A DNA stretch of 64,000 bases from Gammaproteobacteria bacterium (GTDB lineage: Bacteria; Pseudomonadota; Gammaproteobacteria; Burkholderiales; Nitrosomonadaceae). The position numbers and the translations under genes are program-made. Shown here piece by piece: positions 39,267 to 48,047 of this stretch. The notes beneath the pieces were generated by a model, which was not told the DNA's origin, made no database searches, and saw only the letters and a list, made by a program, of their open reading frames with translations. Positions within the stretch are counted from its first letter, which is position 1, and every line of letters begins with the position of its first letter. The DNA is taken from contig JAUIIB010000001.1 in assembly GCA_030431985.1 (NCBI GenBank), forward strand, positions 62,001 to 126,000, given 5' to 3'.

Positions 39267-41144
39267 ATGTTTGGTAACAAGTACGGTATACGTTCGATAA
39301 TTGCATTTATCCACGATCTGGTTGCGGTGGTGGCTGCATGGTCGTTTGCATTTTTATTTTATGTTAATTTTAATGTTGCCGCCGTACCGTTTGACTTGTT
39401 GCTCGATTTGATGTCCTGGATACTGCCTGTACAGGCTGTTATCTTTTTGTGGTTGGGCTTATATAGGGGGTTGTGGCGTTACGCTAGTCTTCCTGATGTG
39501 AAACGTATTACAGTTACGGTGGCATTAAGCGCAGTCATCGTTAGCGGTATTTTCTGGCAGCTTGATTTCCTGAACGTGGTGCCGCATGCAGTCAATGTAC
39601 TGGCACCCATTTTGTTGCTATTGATTATGGGTGGCAGCAGGTTAATTTATCGTGCATGGAAGGAACGTCGTTTATACAGTCTTGAAAATTATGAAGGTAA
39701 GCTGGCAATTATCCTGGGTGCTGGCAATACCGCCGTCAATCTCGTTAAAGATCTGGCCAGCAGCCGTGATTGGCATGTGGTCGGCATGCTGGATGACGAC
39801 CCAAGAAAACTAGGAACACGCTTGCATGGTGTGCGTGTTCTGGGCGGGATTGATGATTTGCCGCACTGGGTGCATAAATTAAATGCGGGTCACGTCATCA
39901 TAGCGATGCCATCCTTGTCACACCGGTTACGTCGCCATATTCTGGAGATGTGCTCGGAAATAGGAATTAAAGCATTGACTGTACCTTCCTATCAAGATCT
40001 TATCAATGGTAAAACGACCGTTTCCCAAATTCGAGAGATACGGCTGGATGACTTGCTGGGCAGGGCGCCGGTTGTGCTTGATGATGAAGGGTTACATGGA
40101 CTGTTGACCGGAAAGACGATCCTGGTTACAGGTGCCGGTGGTTCTATCGGGGCTGAGCTATGCCGGCAGATTATTGCGTTCCAGCCGGCGCAGCTAGTAT
40201 TGTTTGAGCGTAATGAATATGCACTGTATTGCGTTCAGGAGGAGTTTCAAGCAAGTTTTCCAGGTACAAAAATGTCATTTGTAATCGGTGACGTTAAAGA
40301 TAGTGCCCGGTTGGAACAGCTGTTTCAACAATTCAGGCCGACGGTCGTGTTTCATGCGGCTGCCTATAAACATGTACCCTTGATGGAGCATGAGAACGCC
40401 TGGCAGGCTGTGTTGAACAATGTCATGGGTACTTATGTGTTAGCGAGTACGGCAATTCGTTTTGAAGTAAAAAAATTCGTGCTAGTTTCTACCGACAAGG
40501 CAGTGAATCCTGTCAATATCATGGGGGCGAGTAAACGGCTGGCAGAGATGGTTTGTCAGGCTGTGCAGCAGTCGATCAAGAATCACAAACAGATCACATG
40601 CTTTGTTATGGTGCGCTTTGGCAATGTGTTGGGCAGTGCCGGCAGTGTTATACCGAAGTTTCGTCAGCAGATCACTCACGGCGGACCGATAACAGTTACC
40701 CATCCAGAAATGACACGTTATTTCATGTCTATTCCGGAAGCAGCGCAGCTGGTTTTACAGGCGGGTTTGATGGGTGGGCTGAAAGGTGGAGGAGAGATTT
40801 TTGTAATGGATATGGGTGATCCAGTCAAGATTATTGACCTTGCACGCGATATGATCCGTTTGTCCGGTTTGGGAGAAGATGATATTCGTATCGTTTATAC
40901 AGGATTGCGTCCGGGAGAAAAATTACATGAAGAATTGCTCTCTGCTAATGAAAATACGGTACCCACACCCCATACCAAGCTTCGTATTGCTCAAGCACCT
41001 GAAGTAAATGAGCAGTGGTTAACTGCTTTTGTAGAGCGTTTTGAAAAAATTGAGGCGTTAAGCGACAAAGATGCCCGTGAGGAACTTACAAAATGGGTGC
41101 CGGAATATTCGCCGAATGGCGAAGCGCTGTACGAACAATTATGA
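39267..41144 (+). CDS. Membrane-bound nucleotide-sugar 4,6-dehydratase (CapD/WbpM type)
   Basis: 625 residues from the ATG just after the WecA-like stop. Four N-terminal membrane spans (about 1-120) are followed by a CoA-binding-like Rossmann domain (AIILGAGNTAVNL) and the catalytic short-chain dehydrogenase domain with TGAGGSIGAELCRQI, the STDKAVNPVN block and MVRFGNVLGS. Such enzymes convert UDP-GlcNAc to 4-keto-6-deoxy sugars (for example QuiNAc or FucNAc precursors). The gene ends 6 bases into the convergent ABC-like gene. Confidence 0.93.
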   Translation: MFGNKYGIRSIIAFIHDLVAVVAAWSFAFLFYVNFNVAAVPFDLLLDLMSWILPVQAVIFLWLGLYRGLWRYASLPDVKRITVTVALSAVIVSGIFWQLDFLNVVPHAVNVLAPILLLLIMGGSRLIYRAWKERRLYSLENYEGKLAIILGAGNTAVNLVKDLASSRDWHVVGMLDDDPRKLGTRLHGVRVLGGIDDLPHWVHKLNAGHVIIAMPSLSHRLRRHILEMCSEIGIKALTVPSYQDLINGKTTVSQIREIRLDDLLGRAPVVLDDEGLHGLLTGKTILVTGAGGSIGAELCRQIIAFQPAQLVLFERNEYALYCVQEEFQASFPGTKMSFVIGDVKDSARLEQLFQQFRPTVVFHAAAYKHVPLMEHENAWQAVLNNVMGTYVLASTAIRFEVKKFVLVSTDKAVNPVNIMGASKRLAEMVCQAVQQSIKNHKQITCFVMVRFGNVLGSAGSVIPKFRQQITHGGPITVTHPEMTRYFMSIPEAAQLVLQAGLMGGLKGGGEIFVMDMGDPVKIIDLARDMIRLSGLGEDDIRIVYTGLRPGEKLHEELLSANENTVPTPHTKLRIAQAPEVNEQWLTAFVERFEKIEALSDKDAREELTKWVPEYSPNGEALYEQL

Positions 41145-42800
41145 CTGGTATTCTGTAACTTGGCCGTTGTTAAATAAGAAAATACGGTCAATAGGGTGCT
41201 TAATGGCGGGGATCGAGTCCAACAGGATAATTGTGGTGGGTTTATTCACTAGAGTGGCCAAAACTTGATTTAAGTCGGTCTGGTTTGGTTGCAACCATAA
41301 GTTGTCTAGAATCAGGATGGTTGGGTTCTTAAGTAATGCCCGAGAAATGTCAATCTTTTGTCGTTGTAGACAGGTGAGGCCAGGGCCGTTCGGGCTAATA
41401 TATGTTTGTAGTCCGTTGGGCATTTCCCGCACGAAAGCGGTTACTCCAACAGCCTGGGAAACGGCGGTGATATTGGCTTCATGTGCACATGCAGTATAGC
41501 CATAGGCAATATTGCCGGCAATCGTATCGCTCATGATGACAGGGTCATGCGAAACAATAGCGAAATGTGTGAACAGATCAGTATGCTTGATTATTTCAAT
41601 CGGTATATCGTCAAATAGTATTTGACCGGTTTTGGGCTTCTGGAAGCCTAATAGTAAATCAATCAGCAATGATCGCATTTTCTGACACTTACAAACGAAT
41701 GCGATCGTTTCATTGGGTTTGATCTCTAAATCAAGCGTGTACGGCAACATTCCATCTGTGCTTTGATTTAAAAAACTGGCATGTTTGAAAGCAAGTTTAC
41801 CTTGCGCCTTGGTTAATTCTGTTTTTTCTTGCTCGCTTATTGCAGGTTGATCCAGTAATTGAAAGATCTGTTGTAAATGCTTTTTTGTATCTTGGAATGA
41901 TTGAGGTAAGCCAGCCATTCTATTGATGGGAGCAATGAGTAGTAATGCAGCAGCAGCAAAAGCGGCAAACTGGTCAGCTGTAAATTGATCTCTGAGCGCC
42001 ATCTGAATCATCAGATACGTAATTGCTGTAGCAATTAAGAGCGTGATCAATTGACAGACTGTTGCGATGAATGCGCTATAGTTGGCGCGATTCGCATTAC
42101 TATTTTGCTCGGATTGCAGCATAGCTTTTAAATGCTGGTATTCCTGATTCTGTGCGCCATGAAGTCTGATTAGCTTGGCATATTTGGTCAAATGCTGTAG
42201 CTGCGTGATTAAGGGTAACGAATCGGGCTGATTAGAGTTTACGCTTATATGACGATGTTTTTGAACGATATGTTGCATAATCAAGGTGAATGGAATCAGT
42301 AGTGCAAAAAGTCCTGCAAAATCTTTGTTGAGCCAGCTCAAGCAGAGTACCAGGACGATGATGATCAGCGTGTCACGTACCAGGATGCTTAGCATTTGAG
42401 TGATTGACCCGGCAATTTCGTTGATTTGAAATAATGCGTTTTTAGTAACCTGATTTGTATCAAAGTATCGCTGCTGATGTATGGGTAGGTTAACTATCAC
42501 GTCAAATAGTGAGGTGCAGAGTTGAGTGCTAAGACAATGACATGCTTTTCGCGTTAGAACACGACTGAAATAACTGGCGAAACCGCGAATGAGTATCAGT
42601 GCTGTAAATACCAGCAGGGTGTTTTGTATGGTGATGATGTTTTTTTCTAAAAAGGCGGCGGATAGTGTTTGCTGAACCAGTAATGGTATGACTGCGTGAG
42701 AAATGGCGATGATTACGAGTATGAAAGATATTTGAATAAAAATTGCGTTACAGGGTGAGGTATTTTTTATCAGTCGTTTGTAGTTGTGTATGTGAATCAT
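41139..42800 (-). CDS. MsbA-like ABC membrane protein with degenerate nucleotide-binding domain
   Basis: 553 residues from the ATG at 42800 (an in-frame TTG at 42845 adds 15). The N-terminal part has five or six membrane spans of an ABC exporter. The C-terminal 190 residues align along the whole length with an MsbA-type nucleotide-binding domain, yet every working motif is lost. The P-loop reads VCKCQKMRS in place of VGxSGSGKS (41670-41693). The Q-loop Gln is His (41549). LSGGQ is LTCLQ (41364-41378). Walker B ends LDN, not LDE (41301-41318). The H-loop His is Asp (near 41219). Structural residues around them (DTIAGNIAYGY, QRQKIDISRALL, ILILD) are kept, and there is no stop or frameshift. So it is probably a pseudo-ATPase, or a very young pseudogene. 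It sits in a polysaccharide locus. Confidence 0.8.
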   Translation of the reverse strand: MIHIHNYKRLIKNTSPCNAIFIQISFILVIIAISHAVIPLLVQQTLSAAFLEKNIITIQNTLLVFTALILIRGFASYFSRVLTRKACHCLSTQLCTSLFDVIVNLPIHQQRYFDTNQVTKNALFQINEIAGSITQMLSILVRDTLIIIVLVLCLSWLNKDFAGLFALLIPFTLIMQHIVQKHRHISVNSNQPDSLPLITQLQHLTKYAKLIRLHGAQNQEYQHLKAMLQSEQNSNANRANYSAFIATVCQLITLLIATAITYLMIQMALRDQFTADQFAAFAAAALLLIAPINRMAGLPQSFQDTKKHLQQIFQLLDQPAISEQEKTELTKAQGKLAFKHASFLNQSTDGMLPYTLDLEIKPNETIAFVCKCQKMRSLLIDLLLGFQKPKTGQILFDDIPIEIIKHTDLFTHFAIVSHDPVIMSDTIAGNIAYGYTACAHEANITAVSQAVGVTAFVREMPNGLQTYISPNGPGLTCLQRQKIDISRALLKNPTILILDNLWLQPNQTDLNQVLATLVNKPTTIILLDSIPAIKHPIDRIFLFNNGQVTEYQS

Positions 42801-42819
42801 AACATTAGGAAGAGTCTGT

Positions 42820-43098
42820 TTGGCAGATACTGTTTTAATAATCAATAAAAGTGTTGGTCGCTATCCGGAGTTGCAGTCGGTCAATATTTTAAGTCAGTTG
42901 CTGCAATTCAGCTCTCATGTCAACGCGTATGAATATAGTACAATGTTTTTTGTGCGGCAATATTCAGTCGATCAGATAGAAAAAAGCTGTGTCACGATGG
43001 CTGACGAAATTGCTGTCTACTGTCAGTGGCCGGTTAACAGAGTGAATTCGATAGATATGCCTAAGATTTGCCAATTGAACGGGGTACACAAACAGTGA
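42820..43098 (+). CDS. Possible small protein upstream of rfbA
   Basis: 92 residues from a TTG start with AGGAAG 7 bases before it, divergent from the ABC-like gene. Not recognised; no signal peptide, membrane span or motif. It ends in a GTGA overlap with a possible GTG start of rfbA (43095), which suggests translational coupling. Support is modest: the start codon is weak and I know no family. Confidence 0.42.
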   Translation: MADTVLIINKSVGRYPELQSVNILSQLLQFSSHVNAYEYSTMFFVRQYSVDQIEKSCVTMADEIAVYCQWPVNRVNSIDMPKICQLNGVHKQ

Positions 43099-44024
43099 GC
43101 GTAACAGCACCGCAATTTGCAGAAAATCATGCGGAGTATAAGGTGGATCGAAGAAAGGGTATCGTGTTGGCGGGGGGGTCAGGTACGCGGCTTTATCCCG
43201 TTACGCATGTGGTCTCCAAGCAGTTGTTGCCTGTTTTTGATAAACCGATGGTGTATTATCCGCTGAGTACTTTGATGCTGGCAGGTATTCGCGATCTACT
43301 TGTAATATCGACGCCGTCGGATATTGTACATTATGAACGGTTGCTCGGTGATGGGCGGCAGTGGGGATTAAATATCGCCTATGCAGTTCAACCTGTGCCA
43401 GGCGGGCTGGCGCAGGCATTCTTAATAGGCGAGTCATTTATTGATGGTAATTATTCGGCGCTCGTTTTAGGTGATAACATTTTTTATGGTCACGATCTCG
43501 ATCGTTTATTGAGCAACGCCATGATGCGCGCTGCAGGTGCAAGTATTTTCGCCTACCATGTCCAGGATCCAAAACGTTACGGTGTCGTTGAGTTTGATGC
43601 ATATGGACGCGCGGTCAATCTTGAAGAAAAGCCGACAAATCCGAAATCTAACTATGCAGTGACAGGTTTGTATTTTTATGATCAACAGGTTGTCGACTAT
43701 GCGAAAAGTATTCGCCCTTCCGGTCGTGGTGAATTGGAAATTACCGATATTAACCAGATTTACTTGGAACAGTCATCACTCCATGTTGAAATTATGGACC
43801 GGGGTTATGCCTGGTTGGATACTGGAACTCATGAATCATTGCTGGAGGCAGGTCATTTTGTCGCTACGATTGAACATCGGCAAGGTCTGAAAATAGCGTG
43901 CCCCGAAGAAATTGCCTTCAGACAGGGCTGGATTGACGCCGAACAGCTGGAGGCGTTGGCGATGCGTTTGGATAAAAACGGTTATGGACAGTATCTACTG
44001 CAGGTCTTAAAACAAAAAAATTGA
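43095..44024 (+). CDS. rfbA: Glucose-1-phosphate thymidylyltransferase
   Basis: 309 residues from GTG 43095, or 293 from GTG 43143, which has GGAG before it and gives the usual short N-terminus just before [16 protein letters not shown]. Motifs: the nucleotidyl-transfer loop [29 protein letters not shown], and the metal and substrate block [12 protein letters not shown]. It makes dTDP-glucose, the first step to dTDP-rhamnose. rfbC follows 10 bp downstream; rfbB and rfbD are not in the window. Confidence 0.94.
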   Translation: MSVTAPQFAENHAEYKVDRRKGIVLAGGSGTRLYPVTHVVSKQLLPVFDKPMVYYPLSTLMLAGIRDLLVISTPSDIVHYERLLGDGRQWGLNIAYAVQPVPGGLAQAFLIGESFIDGNYSALVLGDNIFYGHDLDRLLSNAMMRAAGASIFAYHVQDPKRYGVVEFDAYGRAVNLEEKPTNPKSNYAVTGLYFYDQQVVDYAKSIRPSGRGELEITDINQIYLEQSSLHVEIMDRGYAWLDTGTHESLLEAGHFVATIEHRQGLKIACPEEIAFRQGWIDAEQLEALAMRLDKNGYGQYLLQVLKQKN

Positions 44025-44034
44025 GTTTTGACTG

Positions 44035-44586
44035 ATGCTTGCGACACATTTGGCTATTCCTGATGTTTATTTATTACAACCGGAAGTATTCGGCGATGCA
44101 CGGGGATTTTTTTTTGAAAGTTTTAATCAGCGTAAGTTTGAGCTGGCAATTGGCAGGCAAGTATCATTTGTACAAAGCAATCACTCTCGTTCTGTCAGGC
44201 ATGTACTGCGTGGATTGCATTACCAGATTAAGCAGCCGCAGGGTAAGCTGGTGCGTGTGGTTGTGGGTGAAGTATTTGATGTTGCGGTCGATTTGCGCCA
44301 ATCTTCTGCAACATTCGGTCAATGGGTAGGTGAAAGATTAAGCGCCGAAAATAAGCGGCAACTGTGGGTGCCGGCCGGTTTTGCGCATGGATTTGTTGTG
44401 CTGTCTGATTATGCGGAATTTCTATACCAGACTACAGACTATTGGGCACCTGAATATGAGCGCTGTATTCTTTGGAACGATCCGACGCTTGATATTGACT
44501 GGCCTATCGGTTCTACGCCAGTTTTGTCCGAAAAGGATGCTTTGGGCAAACCGTTTGCATCGGCCGAAGTCTATGAAGAAATGTGA
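44035..44586 (+). CDS. rfbC: dTDP-4-dehydrorhamnose 3,5-epimerase
   Basis: 183 residues. RmlC cupin-fold signature: FFESFNQRKF, NHSRSVRHVLRGLHYQ with the catalytic histidine, GKLVRVVVGEVFDVAVDLR, and WVPAGFAHGFVVLSD. It epimerises dTDP-4-keto-6-deoxyglucose at C3 and C5. It pairs with rfbA. The separate 4,6-dehydratase at 39267 acts on a different sugar class. Confidence 0.95.
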   Translation: MLATHLAIPDVYLLQPEVFGDARGFFFESFNQRKFELAIGRQVSFVQSNHSRSVRHVLRGLHYQIKQPQGKLVRVVVGEVFDVAVDLRQSSATFGQWVGERLSAENKRQLWVPAGFAHGFVVLSDYAEFLYQTTDYWAPEYERCILWNDPTLDIDWPIGSTPVLSEKDALGKPFASAEVYEEM

Positions 44587-44601
44587 TAACCGGGGTATTT
44601 A

Positions 44602-45954
44602 ATGGCTAAGCAGAAATCAGTTTATGTCTGTACGGCTTGCGGCGGACAAACATTGAAATGGCAAGGTCAATGTCCGCACTGCCAAATGTGGAATACGCTG
44701 ACTGAGACAGTCGCCGAAAAACCGGCTTCACGTTTCAGCCCGGTGTCGGGGAAAAGTCAGGTGCAAAATCTGAGCGAAATTGAGGCACTGGAAGAACCCA
44801 GGTATGTGACTGGCATTTCAGAGCTTGATCGAGTACTTGGTGGGGGCCTTGTGCGCGGGGGAGTGGTATTACTGGGTGGTGATCCGGGAATCGGAAAGTC
44901 CACTTTGTTGCTTCAGGCGTTGTCGAATCTCTCCATGCACCGGCAGGTAATGTATGTGAGTGGCGAGGAATCGGCGCAGCAGGTAGCCTTACGCGCTAAA
45001 CGCCTGGCATCGAATGTGCAGACAATACCCCTGTTTGCAGAAATTCAGCTGGAAACCATTTTGGCTACTTTAGGGGAACATAAGCCTGAAGTTGCAGTTA
45101 TCGATTCCATTCAAACGATTTATTCGGAGGCGCTGCAATCTGCGCCAGGCTCTGTAGCACAGGTAAGAGAATGCGCCGCGCAATTGACGCGATTGGCTAA
45201 ATCCAGTGGTACCACCGTTATACTCGTCGGTCATGTGACTAAGGAAGGCGCATTGGCCGGGCCGCGTGTGTTAGAGCATATGGTTGATACCGTTTTGTAT
45301 TTTGAAGGCGATATGCATTCCAGCTTTCGTTTGATACGTGCATTCAAGAACCGTTATGGAGCGGTGAATGAACTGGGTGTATTTGCTATGAGTGAGAAAG
45401 GATTGCGTGAGGTCAGAAATCCATCGGCATTGTTTTTATCGCATCACGACAGGCAGGTTTCCGGTTCTTGCATCATGGTAACCCAGGAGGGTACACGTCC
45501 GTTATTGGTTGAGATACAGGCGTTGGTCGATGAGGCGCGGGCGCCGCATCCCAAACGATTGAGCGTCGGCCTGGAGCAGAACCGGCTGGCGATGCTGTTG
45601 GCGGTTTTACATCGTCATGCCGGTATTCCATGTTTTGATCAAGATGTGTTTGTGAATGCGGTAGGCGGCGTAAAAATTACTGAACCGGGTGCGGATCTTG
45701 CAATATTGTTGGCTGTTGTGTCGTCTTTGAAAAACAAGCCACTTTTGGAAAAAACGGTGGTTATCGGTGAAGTTGGCTTGGCCGGAGAAGTACGTCCGGT
45801 TCAGCGTGGTCAGGAACGTTTAAAAGAAGCGGAGAAACTAGGTTTTAAACGTGCAATCATCCCGTTGTCGAATAAGCCTAAACTGTCAATTGGCGATATT
45901 GACGTTATTCCCGTCGGAAGAATCAGTGAAGCGGTTACCCGGATGTATGTCTAG
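44602..45954 (+). CDS. radA: DNA repair protein RadA
   Basis: 450 residues. A four-cysteine zinc finger opens the protein (CTACGGQTLKWQGQCPHC), followed by a RecA-like ATPase with Walker A GGDPGIGKST, the RadA-specific KNRYG motif, and a Lon-like C-terminal domain. It drives branch migration in recombination. It lies 15 bp after rfbC, and its end overlaps the next gene by 8 bases. Confidence 0.96.
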   Translation: MAKQKSVYVCTACGGQTLKWQGQCPHCQMWNTLTETVAEKPASRFSPVSGKSQVQNLSEIEALEEPRYVTGISELDRVLGGGLVRGGVVLLGGDPGIGKSTLLLQALSNLSMHRQVMYVSGEESAQQVALRAKRLASNVQTIPLFAEIQLETILATLGEHKPEVAVIDSIQTIYSEALQSAPGSVAQVRECAAQLTRLAKSSGTTVILVGHVTKEGALAGPRVLEHMVDTVLYFEGDMHSSFRLIRAFKNRYGAVNELGVFAMSEKGLREVRNPSALFLSHHDRQVSGSCIMVTQEGTRPLLVEIQALVDEARAPHPKRLSVGLEQNRLAMLLAVLHRHAGIPCFDQDVFVNAVGGVKITEPGADLAILLAVVSSLKNKPLLEKTVVIGEVGLAGEVRPVQRGQERLKEAEKLGFKRAIIPLSNKPKLSIGDIDVIPVGRISEAVTRMYV

Positions 45955-46813
45955 GCTGCATAGTGCTGTAGTGCGTTTTTTCTATGAGGCGGACAGAAAG
46001 ACGCGAGTGCGGCTATGGCTGTTGATTGTTTTATCTATCATCGTTACATTGCTGGCCACAATAGTTCCGCCAGTTCCGCAACCCCATAGTTATCATCAGT
46101 TTGCCGATCAACGTAACTTACTCGGTATTCCGAATTTTATGAACGTAACGTCGAATCTGGCATTTCTATTGAGCGGATTAGCGGGATTGGTGTTACTGTG
46201 GTATGCGAAAAAAGTGTCGAGTAAACCTGCCGGACAGCAAAGGTTTATGACAATAGTTGAATACTGGCCCTATCTGGTATTGTTTATAAGCGTGGCAATG
46301 GTTGCGCCCGGTTCTGCGTATTATCATTGGGAGCCGAATAATGTTAGTTTACTCTGGGATAGACTGCCGATTGCCGTGGGTGTTGGGGCTTTGCTGGCGG
46401 CGGTTCTATCTGAACGAATAAACCCCATGTTTGGATTATGGGCATTGCCTGTGCTCGTTATTATGGGCGCTGGCAGTGTTATATATTGGTTCTGGAGTGA
46501 ACAGCAGGGGTACGGCAATTTAAATTATTATATTGTCGTTCAGTTTTATTCGTTGCTGCTGATCGTACTATTCAGTCTGTTGCAGCCTTCCCATTATAAT
46601 CGGGGAGGAGACATTTACGTGGCTGTCGGTTTATATGCGACCGCTAAGCTTGCGGAAATATTCGATCAGCAAATCTTTGATTTAGGTGGGGTTGTCAGCG
46701 GACATACAATAAAGCATCTGCTCGCAGCATTGGCAATTCTTTGGATTGTCCGAATGCTGCTGAAAAGAAAAATTGTCGTAGCTTTCGACGAGGTGCATCC
46801 GCTACAAGAATAA
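45947..46813 (+). CDS. Ceramidase-like integral membrane protein
   Basis: 288 residues starting inside the end of radA. Seven or so membrane segments. Features of the alkaline ceramidase / CREST hydrolase superfamily are DQRNLLGIPNFMNVTSNLAFLLSG at the N-terminus, a Ser/His stretch SAYYHWEPNN with a following WDRLPI Asp, and GHTIKHLLAALA with HxxxH near the C-terminus, the likely zinc ligands. It would hydrolyse a lipid amide or related bond in the membrane; the substrate is unknown. Confidence 0.75.
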   Translation: MSRLHSAVVRFFYEADRKTRVRLWLLIVLSIIVTLLATIVPPVPQPHSYHQFADQRNLLGIPNFMNVTSNLAFLLSGLAGLVLLWYAKKVSSKPAGQQRFMTIVEYWPYLVLFISVAMVAPGSAYYHWEPNNVSLLWDRLPIAVGVGALLAAVLSERINPMFGLWALPVLVIMGAGSVIYWFWSEQQGYGNLNYYIVVQFYSLLLIVLFSLLQPSHYNRGGDIYVAVGLYATAKLAEIFDQQIFDLGGVVSGHTIKHLLAALAILWIVRMLLKRKIVVAFDEVHPLQE

Positions 46814-46914
46814 CGACCGAATCGGTAATTTGCCGTAAGGCATGCCTTAAGCATTGTTTTGACGGCCTTATTGCAGGCAAAAGCTTGGGGAATACTTGAA
46901 AGGAATTTTTGATG

Positions 46915-47865
46915 TTATGTGTGCGTTGCCGATTGGCGGCTTTCAGCATACAGACACAGAAGCTCAATGGCTATCTGTGCTGCTGCAAGTGCTGTGATCT
47001 CAGCGTGGTCATACGCGGGTGCAACTTCGACAATATCCATACCTACGAGATTAATACCGATAAGCTCCCGGATAATGCTCAATATTTGAAAAGTGGATAA
47101 ACCACCGGGTACGGGTGTGCCGGTGCCAGGCGCAAAAGCAGGATCCAGACAGTCTATATCTACTGTGATGTAGACTGGCGAATCTTTTGCGCGTTCGAGA
47201 ATCAGATTTGCAATATGTTTGCCCGATGTTTGATGCACGTCTGCTGCCGAAAGAATATGAAACCCCAGCGTATCGTCATTAGTGGTACGAATACCGATTT
47301 GTGTTGAAGATGCCGGGTTTATAATGCCTTCTTGTGCAGCGTGGTAGAACATTGTGCCATGATTAACATCGCCACTGTTTGAGGGCCAGGTATCCGTATG
47401 TGCATCGAAATGAATCAGGCTAATGGGCCCGTGAACTGCGGCGTGTGCCCGCAGGCTTGGATAAGAGATAAAATGGTCTCCGCCGAGTATGAGTGCGGCA
47501 ACTCCTGCATTAACGATACTTGCAATATGAGATTCAATATGCGAAATATTCAGTAAATTTTCGCTTGTAAGCTCACAATCGCCATAGTCAGCTACATGTA
47601 AAGCTGCAAACGGGTCTTGTTTCCAAGGCCATGGGCGTTCCCATGCCAGAGATAGTGAGGCGTTGCGGATAGCACGCGGTCCCAGACGGGCTCCTGAGCG
47701 GTTAGTGGTGGCGATATCCAGAGGAACGCCCGTTACTGCCAGGTCAACATTGCTCAAGTTAGCCCGAAATGGTGTGCGAAAAAAACTGACTGCTCCACCA
47801 AAACTAGGCGTATGTGACATCCCCTGACCGAGTTTGCCTCGAAATCCACTGTCCCAGCTGCTCAC
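46915..47865 (-). CDS. speB: Agmatinase / ureohydrolase
   Basis: 316 residues of the arginase fold. Mn-binding motifs are GGDHFISYP, IHFDAHTDTW and VDIDCLDPAFAPGTGTP, with all the usual His and Asp residues. The GAR-GPRAIR N-terminal block and EVAPAYD near the end fit agmatinase (agmatine to putrescine and urea) better than arginase. A related guanidino substrate cannot be excluded. A large palindrome lies 45 bases upstream of the start. Confidence 0.88.
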   Translation of the reverse strand: MSSWDSGFRGKLGQGMSHTPSFGGAVSFFRTPFRANLSNVDLAVTGVPLDIATTNRSGARLGPRAIRNASLSLAWERPWPWKQDPFAALHVADYGDCELTSENLLNISHIESHIASIVNAGVAALILGGDHFISYPSLRAHAAVHGPISLIHFDAHTDTWPSNSGDVNHGTMFYHAAQEGIINPASSTQIGIRTTNDDTLGFHILSAADVHQTSGKHIANLILERAKDSPVYITVDIDCLDPAFAPGTGTPVPGGLSTFQILSIIRELIGINLVGMDIVEVAPAYDHAEITALAAAQIAIELLCLYAESRQSATHT

Positions 47866-47909
47866 AAAATTTCCTTATGGTCAGTTGTCATTATTTAACT
47901 TCATTATTT

Positions 47910-47942
47910 ATTGATTTAATTAACTGAGTTAATTAAATCAAT
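47910..47942. repeat. 33-bp palindrome upstream of speB
   Basis: Perfect 15-bp arms attgatttaattaac / gttaattaaatcaat around TGA. It is AT-only apart from the G and C bases in the arms, with no T tract after it, and lies between the stop of the P460 gene and the speB start, both on the minus strand. It may act as an operator for speB or as a 3' stem-loop of the P460 mRNA. Confidence 0.7.
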
Positions 47943-48047
47943 ATAATCTTGGAACTTAAAAGAAGATGAGACGGCGTAAAACGTGCCGCCCCATTACTAT
48001 ACCCGCTACAGGCCGTAGAATTACAGTGCTGCAGTAGAATAATCCTA

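Noticed and set aside
41139-42845. Calling the ABC-like gene an active lipid A flippase (msbA)
   Set aside because: Walker A, Q-loop, signature, Walker B and H-loop residues are all missing.
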